From Spirochaeta thermophila DSM 6192 (GTDB lineage Bacteria; Spirochaetota; Spirochaetia; Winmispirales; Winmispiraceae): a stretch of 64,000 nt of DNA. The position numbers were made by a program, and so were the translations under genes. Shown one piece after another: positions 16,063 through 24,552 of this stretch. Positions within the stretch are counted from its first letter, which is position 1, and every line of letters begins with the position of its first letter. Location: NCBI RefSeq assembly GCF_000147075.1, contig NC_014484.1, forward strand, positions 62,001 to 126,000, in the 5' to 3' direction. The notes beneath the pieces are model-generated. The model saw nothing but the letters and a program-made list of their open reading frames with translations. It was not told the DNA's origin and did not search any database.

Positions 16063-16743
16063 ATGGAACGGAAGGATGCGAGACGGATTCAAGAGTCGTT
16101 TCTCAGCGGACCGGAGCGAAAGGCGCTGGAGTGGATCGCGGGCCGTCTTCCGCGCTGGGTGGTCCCCGATCACCTCACGTGGTTCGGGTTTTTCGGGGCC
16201 CTCGTGGCGGGAGCTGGCTACGTGCTCACCACCTGGGGGAAGGGGTTCCTCTGGGTCTCTTCTCTGGGCTTCGTGATCAACTGGTTCGGGGACAGCCTCG
16301 ACGGCACCCTCGCGAGGGTGCGGAAGATCCAGCGGCCCACCTACGGGTTCTTCCTCGATCACAATGTGGATGCACTCACCGCGTTGGTGATCGGTATCGG
16401 CGCGGGGATCTCTCCCTTCGTCTCCCTCTCGGTGGTGCTCCTCATACTCATCGGGTACTATCTCTTGAGTATCTTCACGTACATCAACACCTATCTCCGC
16501 GAGGTCTTCAAGATCTCCTACGGCGGATTCGGTCCTACCGAGCTCAGGTTGGGTATCATCGTACTCAATGGGCTCTTCTACTTCATCCCTACGGACAACC
16601 CATCGGTGAGGGTCCTGGGCATCGGCATGAAGTACTTCGACCTCTTCGCCCTGGTGGTGGCTCTCGTCCTTTTCTTCCTCTATTTCTACTTCTTCCTCAC
16701 GGCGCGCAGGGAATATGAGAAGGTCGATCCTCCCCGTTCATAG
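16063..16743 (+). CDS. CDP-alcohol phosphatidyltransferase family membrane protein
   Basis: The family transfers a phosphatidyl or similar phospho-alcohol group from a CDP-activated donor to an alcohol in phospholipid synthesis. The signature D-x2-DG-x2-AR-x9-G-x3-D-x3-D is complete: Asp77, Asp80-Gly81, Ala84-Arg85, Gly95, Asp99, Asp103. It is 226 residues with about five or six hydrophobic segments, the usual size. The acceptor cannot be read from the sequence. The start at 16063 has no ribosome binding site but a promoter 6 nt upstream. The downstream gene (GtrA-like) follows 11 nt later in the same direction and has its own AGGAGGT, suggesting an operon for lipid or polysaccharide assembly. 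Confidence 0.85.
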   Translation: MERKDARRIQESFLSGPERKALEWIAGRLPRWVVPDHLTWFGFFGALVAGAGYVLTTWGKGFLWVSSLGFVINWFGDSLDGTLARVRKIQRPTYGFFLDHNVDALTALVIGIGAGISPFVSLSVVLLILIGYYLLSIFTYINTYLREVFKISYGGFGPTELRLGIIVLNGLFYFIPTDNPSVRVLGIGMKYFDLFALVVALVLFFLYFYFFLTARREYEKVDPPRS

Positions 16744-16754
16744 GAGGTCGTTTC

Positions 16755-17225
16755 ATGTTCGTGCGATTCCTCAAGTTCTTCGCGAGCAGGTTGGTGGGAA
16801 CGGGGGTGGACACCTTCGTGCTGTGGCTGGCGAGTACGTTTCTGTTCTCCTCCTACGTAGGGAAATACCTCGTCGCCCCTGCCCTCTCGTTCGAGGTGGC
16901 GATGCTCCATAACTACACGATCTCCTATTTCTGGATATGGCGGAAGCGGATACGCCACCGGGGGCCGGCGGACTTCTTTCGGAGGCTCCTCCCTTACAAC
17001 CTCTCCGTGCTCTTCGGTTTCGGGGTGAAGATGGTCCTCCTCCTCCTCCTCGAGCGGCTCTTTCACTGGGACGTGGTGTGGTGTAACCTGGGTGCCCTCA
17101 CGGTTTCCGGCGTGATCAACTTCTTTCTCGGGGAGCTGGTGGTCTTCAAGAAGGGGGGGTACTCCTATGAGGACGGGCTCCTGCTCGACCCCGAAACGGG
17201 CTGGACGAGGGGTGTCGAGAAATAG
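16755..17225 (+). CDS. GtrA-like membrane protein
   Basis: A 156-residue protein with four predicted membrane segments (about residues 10-30, 38-58, 80-100, 110-130). The layout and motifs such as FLKFFASRLVGTGVDTFVLW at the start and GVINFFLGELVVFK near the end match the GtrA family (PF04138), small proteins implicated in moving lipid-linked sugars across the inner membrane. TAGGAGGT lies 7 nt before the ATG. It is 11 nt downstream of the CDP-alcohol phosphatidyltransferase and likely co-transcribed, so both may serve envelope glycolipid or polysaccharide synthesis. The C-terminus is a charged tail of about 25 residues. Confidence 0.8.
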   Translation: MFVRFLKFFASRLVGTGVDTFVLWLASTFLFSSYVGKYLVAPALSFEVAMLHNYTISYFWIWRKRIRHRGPADFFRRLLPYNLSVLFGFGVKMVLLLLLERLFHWDVVWCNLGALTVSGVINFFLGELVVFKKGGYSYEDGLLLDPETGWTRGVEK

Positions 17226-17282
17226 GTTCGCGTGCTATCATTATCGAATCTGATTTGATTTTTGCTACATAGAGGAGGTTTT

Positions 17283-18428
17283 ATGTACTATCGGACGATG
17301 GGACGCACCGGGGTCGAGGTCTCTGCGCTTGGGTTCGGCTGTATGCGGTTCCCCACGAAGGGAGGGGACGGCAGCCGGATCGATGAGACGCAGGCCGAGA
17401 GGATGCTCCTCTATGCGATCGAGCACGGGGTGAACTACCTCGATACGGCCTGGCCCTATCACGGAGGAAGGAGCGAGCCTTTCGTGGGGAATGTCCTGGA
17501 ACGACACGGGTTGAGGGATCGGGTCTTCCTTGCCACCAAGATGCCCATGTGGGAGGTGAAGACAGGGGCCGATCTCGACAGGATTTTCGACGAACAGCGG
17601 AGGAGGCTCAAGACCGACTACGTGGATTTCTATCTCCTCCACTCCCTCAACAAGGAGAACTGGAGGAGGGTGGAGGCTTCGGGTGCCCTCGAGTGGATTC
17701 AGAAGAAGAAAGAAGAGGGGGCGATCCGGTTCATCGGGTTTTCCTTCCATGACGAGATTTCCGAGTTCAAGAGATACGTGGACGCTCTGGGAGAAGGGTG
17801 GGATTTCTGTCAGATCCAGTACAACTACATGAACGAGTACGAGCAGGCGGGCACCGAGGGCCTCAACTATGCGGTCGAGCGGGGGCTGGGGGTGGTCGTG
17901 ATGGAACCCCTCCTCGGGGGATATCTCGCGGGGAGGATTCCCAGGCTGGAGCCGGTGTGGGCGCAGAGCGGAAGGCCGTGGTCGCCTGTGGAGTGGGCCC
18001 TCAGGTGGCTCTGGAACAATCCGAAGATCTCACTCGTACTCAGCGGGATGAGTACCATCGAGCAGGTGGAGGAGAACGTGAGGATCGCCTCCACCGAGGG
18101 GGGCGCGCCGGGGAATCTCCCCCCCGAAGATCTGGAAGTGATCGTGCGGGTGAGGGAGGTGCTCGAGTCCTCCAAGGTGATCCCCTGCACCTCATGCAAC
18201 TACTGCCAGCCCTGTCCCCACGATGTGGAGATTCCTCGGATCTTCAAGATCTACAACGATGCGGAGATCTTCGGGAACGTGGGGAACGCGCGTGGGGCCT
18301 ACAGGTGGATCCCGGAGGGGCATCGGGCTTCGGACTGTGTGGCGTGCGGCGAGTGTGAGACGAAGTGTCCCCAGCAGATCGAGATCATCGACTGGCTGAA
18401 AAAGGCGGGGGAGCTCCTCGAGGTGTAG
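17283..18428 (+). CDS. Aldo/keto reductase with C-terminal 4Fe-4S domain
   Basis: Start taken at the ATG with AGAGGAGG 5 nt upstream; the frame is open a little further 5' but without a binding site. The N-terminal 280 residues are an aldo/keto reductase barrel with the catalytic tetrad Asp54, Tyr59, Lys86 and His120. The C-terminus carries two ferredoxin-like motifs, CTSCNYCQPCP and CVACGECETKCP, enough for two 4Fe-4S clusters. This is the family often annotated as 'predicted oxidoreductase of the aldo/keto reductase family' in anaerobes. Substrate unknown; the clusters suggest electron exchange with ferredoxin rather than simple NADPH chemistry. Length 381 residues is normal. It stands alone, 57 nt after the GtrA gene, and is followed by a receiver-domain gene. 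Confidence 0.9.
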   Translation: MYYRTMGRTGVEVSALGFGCMRFPTKGGDGSRIDETQAERMLLYAIEHGVNYLDTAWPYHGGRSEPFVGNVLERHGLRDRVFLATKMPMWEVKTGADLDRIFDEQRRRLKTDYVDFYLLHSLNKENWRRVEASGALEWIQKKKEEGAIRFIGFSFHDEISEFKRYVDALGEGWDFCQIQYNYMNEYEQAGTEGLNYAVERGLGVVVMEPLLGGYLAGRIPRLEPVWAQSGRPWSPVEWALRWLWNNPKISLVLSGMSTIEQVEENVRIASTEGGAPGNLPPEDLEVIVRVREVLESSKVIPCTSCNYCQPCPHDVEIPRIFKIYNDAEIFGNVGNARGAYRWIPEGHRASDCVACGECETKCPQQIEIIDWLKKAGELLEV

Positions 18429-18473
18429 GGAAGAGGCTTGCGCTCCCGGGAGAGGTGTTCCACACTTGATACT

Positions 18474-18857
18474 ATGAGGGTGCTGGTGGTTGAGGACGAG
18501 TTTCTCTCCCGGGAGAAACTTTCCGCGTTCTTCTCCCGCTATGGAGCGGTGGACAGTGCTCCGTCCGGACGGGATGCACGGGTCCTCTTCGAGAGGGCCA
18601 TCGAAGAGGGGCTTCCCTACGACTGCATCAGCGTCGATCTGCACCTTCCCGACGAGGACGGCCTCTCGCTGCTCGCGTCTTTCATCCGGAGGGAGCGGGA
18701 GGTCGGTGGGGGATGGTTCTCGAAGAAACTGGTGATAAGCGGGGACACGCAGAGGCACGTGGTGGAGTCGGCCGTGCGCGCGGGGTGTGATGCCTACATC
18801 GCCAAGCCCGTCCGGCTCAAGGTGCTGGAGGAGCGTCTGCGTCTCATCTTCAGGTGA
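18474..18857 (+). CDS. Single-domain response regulator (CheY-like receiver)
   Basis: The product (127 residues) is a lone receiver: acidic pair in VVEDEF, phospho-acceptor Asp55 in SVDLHLPDEDG, Ser in VISGD and Lys111 in AKPVR. No output domain is present, so it signals by protein contact or phosphorelay. Start at the ATG of MRVLVVEDEF; no Shine-Dalgarno is visible, and TTGCGC-17-CACACT-7-ATG is a weak leaderless-type arrangement. The next gene, a ParA/MinD-like ATPase, begins 39 nt later with its own promoter. There is no histidine kinase nearby. The insert WFSKK before strand beta4 is slightly longer than in CheY. Confidence 0.85.
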   Translation: MRVLVVEDEFLSREKLSAFFSRYGAVDSAPSGRDARVLFERAIEEGLPYDCISVDLHLPDEDGLSLLASFIRREREVGGGWFSKKLVISGDTQRHVVESAVRAGCDAYIAKPVRLKVLEERLRLIFR

Positions 18858-18860
18858 TTA

Positions 18861-18889
18861 TTGCACGGGAAGGGGAGGTCTCGTATACT
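18861..18889 (+). promoter_or_regulatory. Promoter for ParA/MinD-like gene, leaderless geometry
   Basis: TTGCAC (18861-18866), 17-nt spacer, TATACT (18884-18889), then 7 nt to the ATG at 18897. The only purine-rich run (AGGGGAGG) lies inside the spacer and too far upstream to act as a ribosome binding site. Confidence 0.6.
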
Positions 18890-18896
18890 CCAGACG

Positions 18897-20474
18897 ATGG
18901 GTACGTATGTCCTGGGTGTAGCCTCGGGAAAGGGCGGGGTGGGGAAGACGACCACGGCCGTGAACCTGGGGCTCTGGTATGCGAGGAGGGGCCTCAGGGT
19001 GGCCCTCCTCGATCTCGATCCCCTCGCCAATCTCCACGTGGTCCTGGACATCCCCCTCTCCGAACTCTCTGGGGTGAGGTATCCGAATGACGGGGCCGGA
19101 CTGGACGATGCGTCCTACCGGTACCTTCCGAGGTTCCACCTCCTCTTTCCGCCTTCCTCCTTCAGGCCTGCGCCGGACAGGATCGCCGATCTGGTCTTCC
19201 GTTCGTTGTGGCACGAGGTCGAAGCCCGCTATGACGTGGTGATCGTGGACTTTCCGCCGGGGATCTCACAGGAGGAGAGCCTCGCCTTCCTCCCTTGTCT
19301 CTCACACGTCCTGGTGGTGACCACCTCGGAACCCACCGCCCACGTATCCACCGGCGGCTATCTGAGGGCGCTTTTCGATGTGCAATCTTCTGCGAAGGCC
19401 ATGCTCTGGTTCAACCGGTACAGTCCGTCGGTCTGGGATGGTTTCCTCCCGGATGATGTGGTGGGGACCTACAACCGTTTCGCTCCAGAGGAGATGCGTC
19501 TCTCGCACTCTGAGCGGGAGCGTATCCTCACCGTGGCCCGTGTACCGTACGACGCCACGCTCGACCTCCTCAAGGCCGAACCTTCGCTCGATGTGGTGCT
19601 CGATGCTCGTCTGGGAGAGACCCTCGAGGTGCTCTCCCGCAGACTCCTGGATCTGTGGGCGGTACGTCTCTCCCTCCCCTCTCATGTCACGTCGCTGTGG
19701 ACGAAGTGGTTGCACGAGCACCCCGACCTGGATGCCGGAGATGCGGCGCGCTCGTTTCTTTCGAGCATGGAGAGGCTTCTCGGGGTGGAGGAGGTGGAAC
19801 GGCTCGTCGAGGGAAAGGCCGAGCTCGTGCGGTTCGCGGAGATGCTCGCAAGGACCTCGTTATGGAGGGCGCTCTGCCGGGTGAGAGGGCTCCTCGATGC
19901 ACGGGTGGAGGGTCGGAGTGTTCCGGATCGGGTGCTCTACGAACATGTGCGGGATGTGCTCACCCTGTTGCTCCCCTACGGGATGAGGGATGGGTTCCTC
20001 AGGAACCTGGGGGGGATGCTCCTCGCCTCCCTCGCCCTCCACATGCTGGCGGCCAACCCCTCCGTGGCCCGGCTGATCAGGGGCTTCGTCCCGCTGAAGA
20101 AGGAGGGCGGGCGTATCCGGCGGGACAGGGCGGCTCAGATCAGGTACCTGGTCTCGAAGGACGCCCTCTACCACGAGAAGTACGTCGATCTCGTGGGCAG
20201 ACTCTTCCCCCCCTTCATGGAGCAGGTCTCGAGGCTCGTCCAACGATGGGGGTTTCAGCGGTTCCTGTTCCGGGTGCCGGGAGGGGAGCCCCACAAGGCC
20301 GCCTATGTGAAGCTCCTGAGCAACGTGCTCCACGATGCCCTGCACGCGGGACTGGGGGTGTTCTTCGCCTTCAAGTACAGCCCCGCGGGCGAGGAGATAC
20401 GGGAGGGGGCGGAGCGGATCCTCGGCGTGATGGCAGGGGGGAGGAGTCTCGCGAAAGGAGGGAGGGCCGGATGA
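18897..20474 (+). CDS. ParA/MinD-like ATPase with long C-terminal extension
   Basis: Residues 1-240 form a deviant-Walker P-loop ATPase: SGKGGVGKTT (Lys12 and Lys17) at residues 10-19, a switch-like DLDPLAN segment and VVIVDFPPGIS as the Walker B/switch II. This class positions or partitions cargo (plasmids, Min system, chemotaxis arrays, flagella). The protein is 525 residues, about twice a normal ParA. The remaining 280 residues are helical and basic and unknown to me. A promoter ends 7 nt before the ATG. It sits between a lone receiver gene and a PAP2-type phosphatase, whose ATG overlaps its stop (ATGA). Cargo is unknown; membrane or envelope localisation is plausible given the coupled membrane protein. 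Confidence 0.75.
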   Translation: MGTYVLGVASGKGGVGKTTTAVNLGLWYARRGLRVALLDLDPLANLHVVLDIPLSELSGVRYPNDGAGLDDASYRYLPRFHLLFPPSSFRPAPDRIADLVFRSLWHEVEARYDVVIVDFPPGISQEESLAFLPCLSHVLVVTTSEPTAHVSTGGYLRALFDVQSSAKAMLWFNRYSPSVWDGFLPDDVVGTYNRFAPEEMRLSHSERERILTVARVPYDATLDLLKAEPSLDVVLDARLGETLEVLSRRLLDLWAVRLSLPSHVTSLWTKWLHEHPDLDAGDAARSFLSSMERLLGVEEVERLVEGKAELVRFAEMLARTSLWRALCRVRGLLDARVEGRSVPDRVLYEHVRDVLTLLLPYGMRDGFLRNLGGMLLASLALHMLAANPSVARLIRGFVPLKKEGGRIRRDRAAQIRYLVSKDALYHEKYVDLVGRLFPPFMEQVSRLVQRWGFQRFLFRVPGGEPHKAAYVKLLSNVLHDALHAGLGVFFAFKYSPAGEEIREGAERILGVMAGGRSLAKGGRAG

Positions 20475-21187
20475 GTGCCGATCATGGAGAGGGGAGCGGC
20501 CGAATGTCGGTGCAGGATCATGGACGTTCATTTCTCCTCGGGTGGTGGAGTCGTGTCCGCCCTCTGTTATCCTCGAAGAGGTATCTGGGGGATCTCCTCG
20601 CCTCCGGGAGCCTGCTCTTCTTTCTCGTACGGGTGGTGTACCTGGAGTGGCTCCGGGAGTATCTCGCTGCCCTGCCTCCCAACCCCATCCCCGACAGGAT
20701 CCTCGAGCTCGCAGGTCCCTACAACCTCGATTTCTTCGTCTCCACGTATATCGTGCTCATGGGTACGCTCCTCGTGCTCCACGTGGTGCTCACCTGTCCC
20801 GAACGGCTGCCTTTCTACCTCAAGGTGTATTCCCTGCTCTACGCTCTCAAGTTCGCCGGGCTTCCCACCACCGCCCTCACGGCACCCGCTGATGCCATCT
20901 TCGACACCTTCGATCCCATAGAGAACGACCTGTTCTTCTCGGGGCACACGGCTTTCATGTTCCTCTCCTTCCTCCTCGTGAGGCACTCGTCCCGTCCGCT
21001 CTCGTGGGCATTCCTCGGGTCCACGTTCCTCGAGGCGGCCTGCGTTCTGCTCATGCACATGCACTACACTATCGACGTGTATGCCGCTCCGTTCTTCGCC
21101 TATGGAACCTACAGGATCGCGTTCCTCCTCTTCGGGAAGAACGCGGTGGCATACGAGGCCCTGCGGACCGCTAGAGGAGGTGGGTGA
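20471..21187 (+). CDS. PAP2-type membrane phosphatase / sphingomyelin synthase-like protein
   Basis: The ATG at 20471 overlaps the ParA-like stop (ATGA), so translation is coupled; ATG 20504 is an alternative start. The 238-residue protein has about six membrane segments and the two catalytic motifs SGHT (His159) and HYTIDV (His198, Asp202). This spacing is typical of the PAP2_C / sphingomyelin-synthase-like branch, which transfers or hydrolyses phospho-head groups on lipids. No lysine-rich C1 motif of classical PAP2 is evident. Likely substrate is a membrane lipid phosphate; the real one cannot be told. The 3' end overlaps the convergent MntP gene by 17 bp. Confidence 0.75.
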   Translation: MSADHGEGSGRMSVQDHGRSFLLGWWSRVRPLLSSKRYLGDLLASGSLLFFLVRVVYLEWLREYLAALPPNPIPDRILELAGPYNLDFFVSTYIVLMGTLLVLHVVLTCPERLPFYLKVYSLLYALKFAGLPTTALTAPADAIFDTFDPIENDLFFSGHTAFMFLSFLLVRHSSRPLSWAFLGSTFLEAACVLLMHMHYTIDVYAAPFFAYGTYRIAFLLFGKNAVAYEALRTARGGG

Positions 21188-21734
21188 GGAGGGTGCGGAT
21201 CCCTACGGCCCACAGGACGAGTCCGCCGGCCATCTCTGCATAGCGTTCGATGAAGGTGGCGAGATACTTCCCGGCGAGGCCGGAGAGGAAGCTCAGGCCG
21301 AGGGTGACGAGGCCGATGAGCAGCACGGGGAGGAGGAAGGCGCGGGAGAGGAATCCCAGGGTGAGTCCCACGGCGAGGGCGTCCAGGCTGGTGGCCACCG
21401 AGAGCGAGAGCACCTTCCACAGGCTCGGGGGGTCGGCGTCCCTGCACGCCCCTTCCTCCCGGTAGAGGAGTCCTTCGCGGATCATCTTGCTCCCCGTGAC
21501 GGCGAGGAGGAGGAAGGCGATCCAGTGGTCCCACTGCTGGATGAGGTGTATGAAGGAGGAAGCGGTGAAGATGCCCAGGAAGGTCATGCCGGCCTGGAAG
21601 GCCCCGAACGAGAGGGCGATGAGAAGGAGGATCCTCCTCTTGAGGCCGGGGTGAGAACAGGCGAGGGAGGCTGCGGCCGCACACGCGTCGATCGCGAGGC
21701 TCACGGCGAGTCCTGTGACCATGAAAAGCGGCAT
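21171..21734 (-). CDS. mntP: MntP-type manganese efflux pump
   Basis: A 187-residue protein with six hydrophobic segments and the paired acidic repeat AIDACAAAAS and TSLDALAVGLTLGF, hallmark of the MntP/YebN family, which exports Mn2+. The two Asp residues lie in the membrane and are needed for transport in the E. coli protein. Start chosen as the ATG at 21734, 7 nt after a TATAGT -10; there is no ribosome binding site. The gene converges with the PAP2 gene (17-bp overlap) and diverges from the diguanylate cyclase. No yybP-ykoY riboswitch structure is possible because essentially no 5' leader is left. Confidence 0.85.
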   Translation of the reverse strand: MPLFMVTGLAVSLAIDACAAAASLACSHPGLKRRILLLIALSFGAFQAGMTFLGIFTASSFIHLIQQWDHWIAFLLLAVTGSKMIREGLLYREEGACRDADPPSLWKVLSLSVATSLDALAVGLTLGFLSRAFLLPVLLIGLVTLGLSFLSGLAGKYLATFIERYAEMAGGLVLWAVGIRTLLTHLL

Positions 21735-21741
21735 GGCTTGC

Positions 21742-21770
21742 ACTATACTGACCAGGGCCGAGGGTGTCCA
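21742..21770 (-). promoter_or_regulatory. Promoter for mntP, leaderless geometry
   Basis: On the minus strand: TGGACA (21770-21765), 17-nt spacer, TATAGT (21747-21742), then 7 nt to the ATG. TGGACA is one base from TTGACA. No Shine-Dalgarno follows. Confidence 0.6.
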
Positions 21771-21785
21771 TACTGAGGAGGAAAG

Positions 21786-22682
21786 ATGAGACTGCGAACA
21801 TACCATGCGGTTGTGGTGCTCGTGGCGACCATGGTTGTGGAGGCTCTGGCCTTCTGGGTGAGCTTCCCGTTCGAGGTGCCGTACTGGGATGTGTGGATGT
21901 TCTTCAGGGTGGCGATGCTCGTCATCGCCCTCACGTGGCTCGTACTCCTCAGGAAGGAGTTCGTGCAGCTTCGGTATATGCTCACCCTTTTCCTGGGGAT
22001 CTGGGCCCTCGTGGTGGCGGTATGGGGGGAGCTCCTCGCCGCGGCCTTCTGGCCGGGATCCGTGGTCATCGCAGTGCTCAATGGCTTCTACGTAGTGGCC
22101 CTCACGGGAGTCACCATCGGCGTGATGCTCCTCATCAGAATGTATCGGATGACGATCTCGGAACTCTCCGAGAAACAGCGCAGGCTGATCGAGCTCTCCA
22201 TCACCGACGACCTCACCGGGCTCTACAACGCCCGCTACTTCTACCGGAGGCTGGAGGAGGAGATTGCGCGGAGTCGTCGCTACGGGAGGCCACTTTCGCT
22301 CCTGTTCATCGATCTCGATGATTTCAAACGGTTCAACGACACCTACGGGCACCTCGCAGGGGACAGGGTCCTGCGCAAGGTGGCACGGGTGCTCAGGGAG
22401 TCGCTCAGGGAGAACGACTCGGCCTACAGGTACGGCGGTGAGGAGTTCGTGATCATCCTTCCCGAGACCGGTGCCGAAGAGGGGTGTGTCGCGGCCGAGC
22501 GTGTGAGGAGGCGCATAGAGGTCTGTTCGTTCCGCGGGAAGGAGAAGGTGAAGGTGACGGCGAGTGTGGGGGTGGTGGAGTACCGCGAGGGGGATGCGAT
22601 AGAGGACTTCGTCCGTCGGGCCGATCAGGCCATGTACAAGGCAAAGGCGGAGGGGAAGAACCGGATCTTCCTCGTGGACTAG
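21786..22682 (+). CDS. Membrane diguanylate cyclase (GGDEF)
   Basis: Residues 1-120 contain about four membrane segments, followed by a short helix and a C-terminal GGDEF domain that makes cyclic di-GMP from two GTP. The active-site loop is GGEEF (217-221), a functional variant. REND just upstream is an RxxD inhibitory site, so product feedback is expected. DDLTGLYNARYFYRRL marks the domain start and FIDLDDFKRFNDTYGH the metal site. GAGGAGG lies 4-5 nt before the ATG. No periplasmic sensor domain is seen, so the membrane part itself may sense. The last 4 bases overlap the convergent DUF4015 gene. Confidence 0.9.
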   Translation: MRLRTYHAVVVLVATMVVEALAFWVSFPFEVPYWDVWMFFRVAMLVIALTWLVLLRKEFVQLRYMLTLFLGIWALVVAVWGELLAAAFWPGSVVIAVLNGFYVVALTGVTIGVMLLIRMYRMTISELSEKQRRLIELSITDDLTGLYNARYFYRRLEEEIARSRRYGRPLSLLFIDLDDFKRFNDTYGHLAGDRVLRKVARVLRESLRENDSAYRYGGEEFVIILPETGAEEGCVAAERVRRRIEVCSFRGKEKVKVTASVGVVEYREGDAIEDFVRRADQAMYKAKAEGKNRIFLVD

Positions 22683-24442
22683 TCGAGCCGGGCGGCCGAT
22701 GTGGGTTCGGGAGGCCGGAGGGTGAAATCGGGGGGGATCATGTAGTAGTTGCCCGAGGCGTTCCAGCAGGTGAACCCGTCGGCCTGCGCCTCGATGACCC
22801 CCTGGATCTGGCGCTTGAAGTAGGTGTAGTAGGTCTCCTCCTCGAAACTCCGCTCCCCTCCGATGAGGAAGGTCTGGACGTAGGGCCTGATGAGGATCTG
22901 GCCCTCGGTCATCTCGCGGGCCCTCAGGGTGCTCTCCCGGTAGATCCACCTCGCCCTTTCAAGGTAGGGGAGGTGTGGGAGGAAGGCCTTGCTGTAGTGG
23001 GAGGGATAGTACATGGGGCAGAGCACATCGATGTAGGGCCAGAGACGGGTGATGTCCTGTCCGAGGTAGCTCGTCCTGCTGGTGGCGTTGAATCCGAAGA
23101 CGTCGAGGCTGATGGGTACGGAGACCCTGTCCCTCACGTCGGAGAGAAAGGCGATCAGGGCATCGGTGGGGGTCTCGTCCGGCCGTTTGTAGCGGGAGGT
23201 GAGGGTGGAGGTGTCGCCGTCGGAGGGAAACCTGATGTAGTCGAACTGGATTTCGTCCACTCCGAGGGAGGCCACCTCCTCGGCGATGGCGGCGTTGTAC
23301 GCGCGTACCTCCTCGTTGTATGGATCGACCCAGAACTCCACCTGCTCGGTTCTCGTCTCGCCCGTCTCCTCGTCGGTGTAGGTGCGGAACACGCCCCAGG
23401 GCTTTCCTGTCTTCCTGTCGAGGAAGGCATAGGTGCCGCCGTCGTAGAGGGCGAGGGCCTTGTCCTTGAACACGGGGAGCCGTGCGATCACGTAGATGCC
23501 GTGGGCGTGGAGGGTCTCGATGAGCGTACGGGCGTCGAAGAGGGGGCGAACCGCGCCCATGGCGCGGGCGAGGGGGAGGGAGCTCTCGTAGCGAAGGGAG
23601 CCGTTCTCGTCCTTGAAGTCGATGACCACGGCGTTGAAGCCGTGTGCCTCGAGGAGCTCGATGTAGCGGGGGAGGTGTTCGGGGGTGGCGAGAGGGGCCC
23701 GGAGATAGATGGCGTGTTTGCCCGAGGCCTTTTCCCTGCGCCGTGTACGCTGCGGGTCTTTTCCCGCGGTTCGCACGACGGGGGTGATGAGGGTCTGATC
23801 GGGGAGGATGAGGACCTCGCCCTGTCTGAGGATCTTCTGGAGGTCGAGACCCCACTCGGGGAACCGCCGTTCGATGAGGACGGGATTGGGGATGGGGCGG
23901 GGTGAGGGGGATCCCGGCGGGAGGAGATAGGCTCCCTTCCCGAATCCGAGGAGGATGGCGATGCCGTCCTCGAGGGGGGCGATGCCCGCCACTTCCTCGT
24001 GGAATCCGCCGCCCAGGTAAAAGGGAAGTTCCTCCGGGAGGGGTACTTCCTCCCAGGTGACGCCGCCGTCGCGGCTTCGGAAGAGGCCGTCGAAGGAGGT
24101 GCCTGCGAGGAGGGTGGATGACCCGGTGAGCGCGAGGGCGCGGATGTGGGTGGAGGCGTTGAGGGGGCCGCGGAGGTCGAGGGTCTTCCAGGTGAGACCT
24201 GCATCCCGTGTGACGAGGAGCTCGTGTTGGGTGGCGAGGATGAGAGTGTGGGGGTCGGTGCGGTCCCAGGTGAGGGTGGTGAGGGGATAAAGGTGGGCGG
24301 GGAGGGGGTGTTCCTGCCAGGCGGCGCCTCCGTCGAGCGAGGTGAAGAGGGTGGTGGGGGTGAGGCGGTAGCGGGGGACCTCTTGGGGGAACGCGGGGAA
24401 GACGACGAGGATGAAACAGAGGGCGGAGACGAACCTGCGCAC
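22679..24442 (-). CDS. Secreted DUF4015 (glycoside-hydrolase-like) protein with BNR-type N-terminal repeats
   Basis: The GTG start has AGGAGGT 5 nt upstream. A signal peptide (RRFVSALCFILVVFPAFPQ) precedes about 200 residues with DGGAAWQEHPLP, RDAGLTWKTLDL and SRDGGVTWEEVPLP. These are Asp-box repeats as in BNR/Ycf48-type propellers. Residues 240-580 match the putative glycosyl hydrolase family DUF4015 (PF13200), a TIM barrel: NAVVIDFKDENG, GVDEIQFDYIRFPSDG, VSVPISLDVFGF, IDVLCPMYYPSHY. The family is thought to act on polysaccharides, but no substrate is established. The combination suggests an extracellular or periplasmic protein that binds and possibly cuts a polymer. The 3' end overlaps the GGDEF gene by 4 bp. 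Confidence 0.8.
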   Translation of the reverse strand: MRRFVSALCFILVVFPAFPQEVPRYRLTPTTLFTSLDGGAAWQEHPLPAHLYPLTTLTWDRTDPHTLILATQHELLVTRDAGLTWKTLDLRGPLNASTHIRALALTGSSTLLAGTSFDGLFRSRDGGVTWEEVPLPEELPFYLGGGFHEEVAGIAPLEDGIAILLGFGKGAYLLPPGSPSPRPIPNPVLIERRFPEWGLDLQKILRQGEVLILPDQTLITPVVRTAGKDPQRTRRREKASGKHAIYLRAPLATPEHLPRYIELLEAHGFNAVVIDFKDENGSLRYESSLPLARAMGAVRPLFDARTLIETLHAHGIYVIARLPVFKDKALALYDGGTYAFLDRKTGKPWGVFRTYTDEETGETRTEQVEFWVDPYNEEVRAYNAAIAEEVASLGVDEIQFDYIRFPSDGDTSTLTSRYKRPDETPTDALIAFLSDVRDRVSVPISLDVFGFNATSRTSYLGQDITRLWPYIDVLCPMYYPSHYSKAFLPHLPYLERARWIYRESTLRAREMTEGQILIRPYVQTFLIGGERSFEEETYYTYFKRQIQGVIEAQADGFTCWNASGNYYMIPPDFTLRPPEPTSAARLD

Positions 24443-24517
24443 GATACCTCCTGTACGTCCGGCGTGGGTATACGCGTGGATATAGTAGTACCAGAAAGAC
24501 CCGAAAAAAAGAAGGGT

Positions 24518-24546
24518 TTGAACTCTCCTCCCTTTTGGTGTATGTT
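24518..24546 (+). promoter_or_regulatory. Promoter for lipoprotein gene, leaderless geometry
   Basis: TTGAAC (24518-24523), 17-nt spacer, TATGTT (24541-24546), then 6 nt to the GTG at 24553. There is no purine-rich ribosome binding site between promoter and start. Confidence 0.5.
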
Positions 24547-24552
24547 GTTCCT

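Noticed and set aside
19655..20470. Plus-strand frame continuing upstream of the PAP2-type gene within the ParA-like gene
   Set aside because: It is a shifted frame of the ParA-like coding sequence; its product is Gly/Arg/Pro-rich. The PAP2 gene clearly starts at the ATGA overlap (20471).
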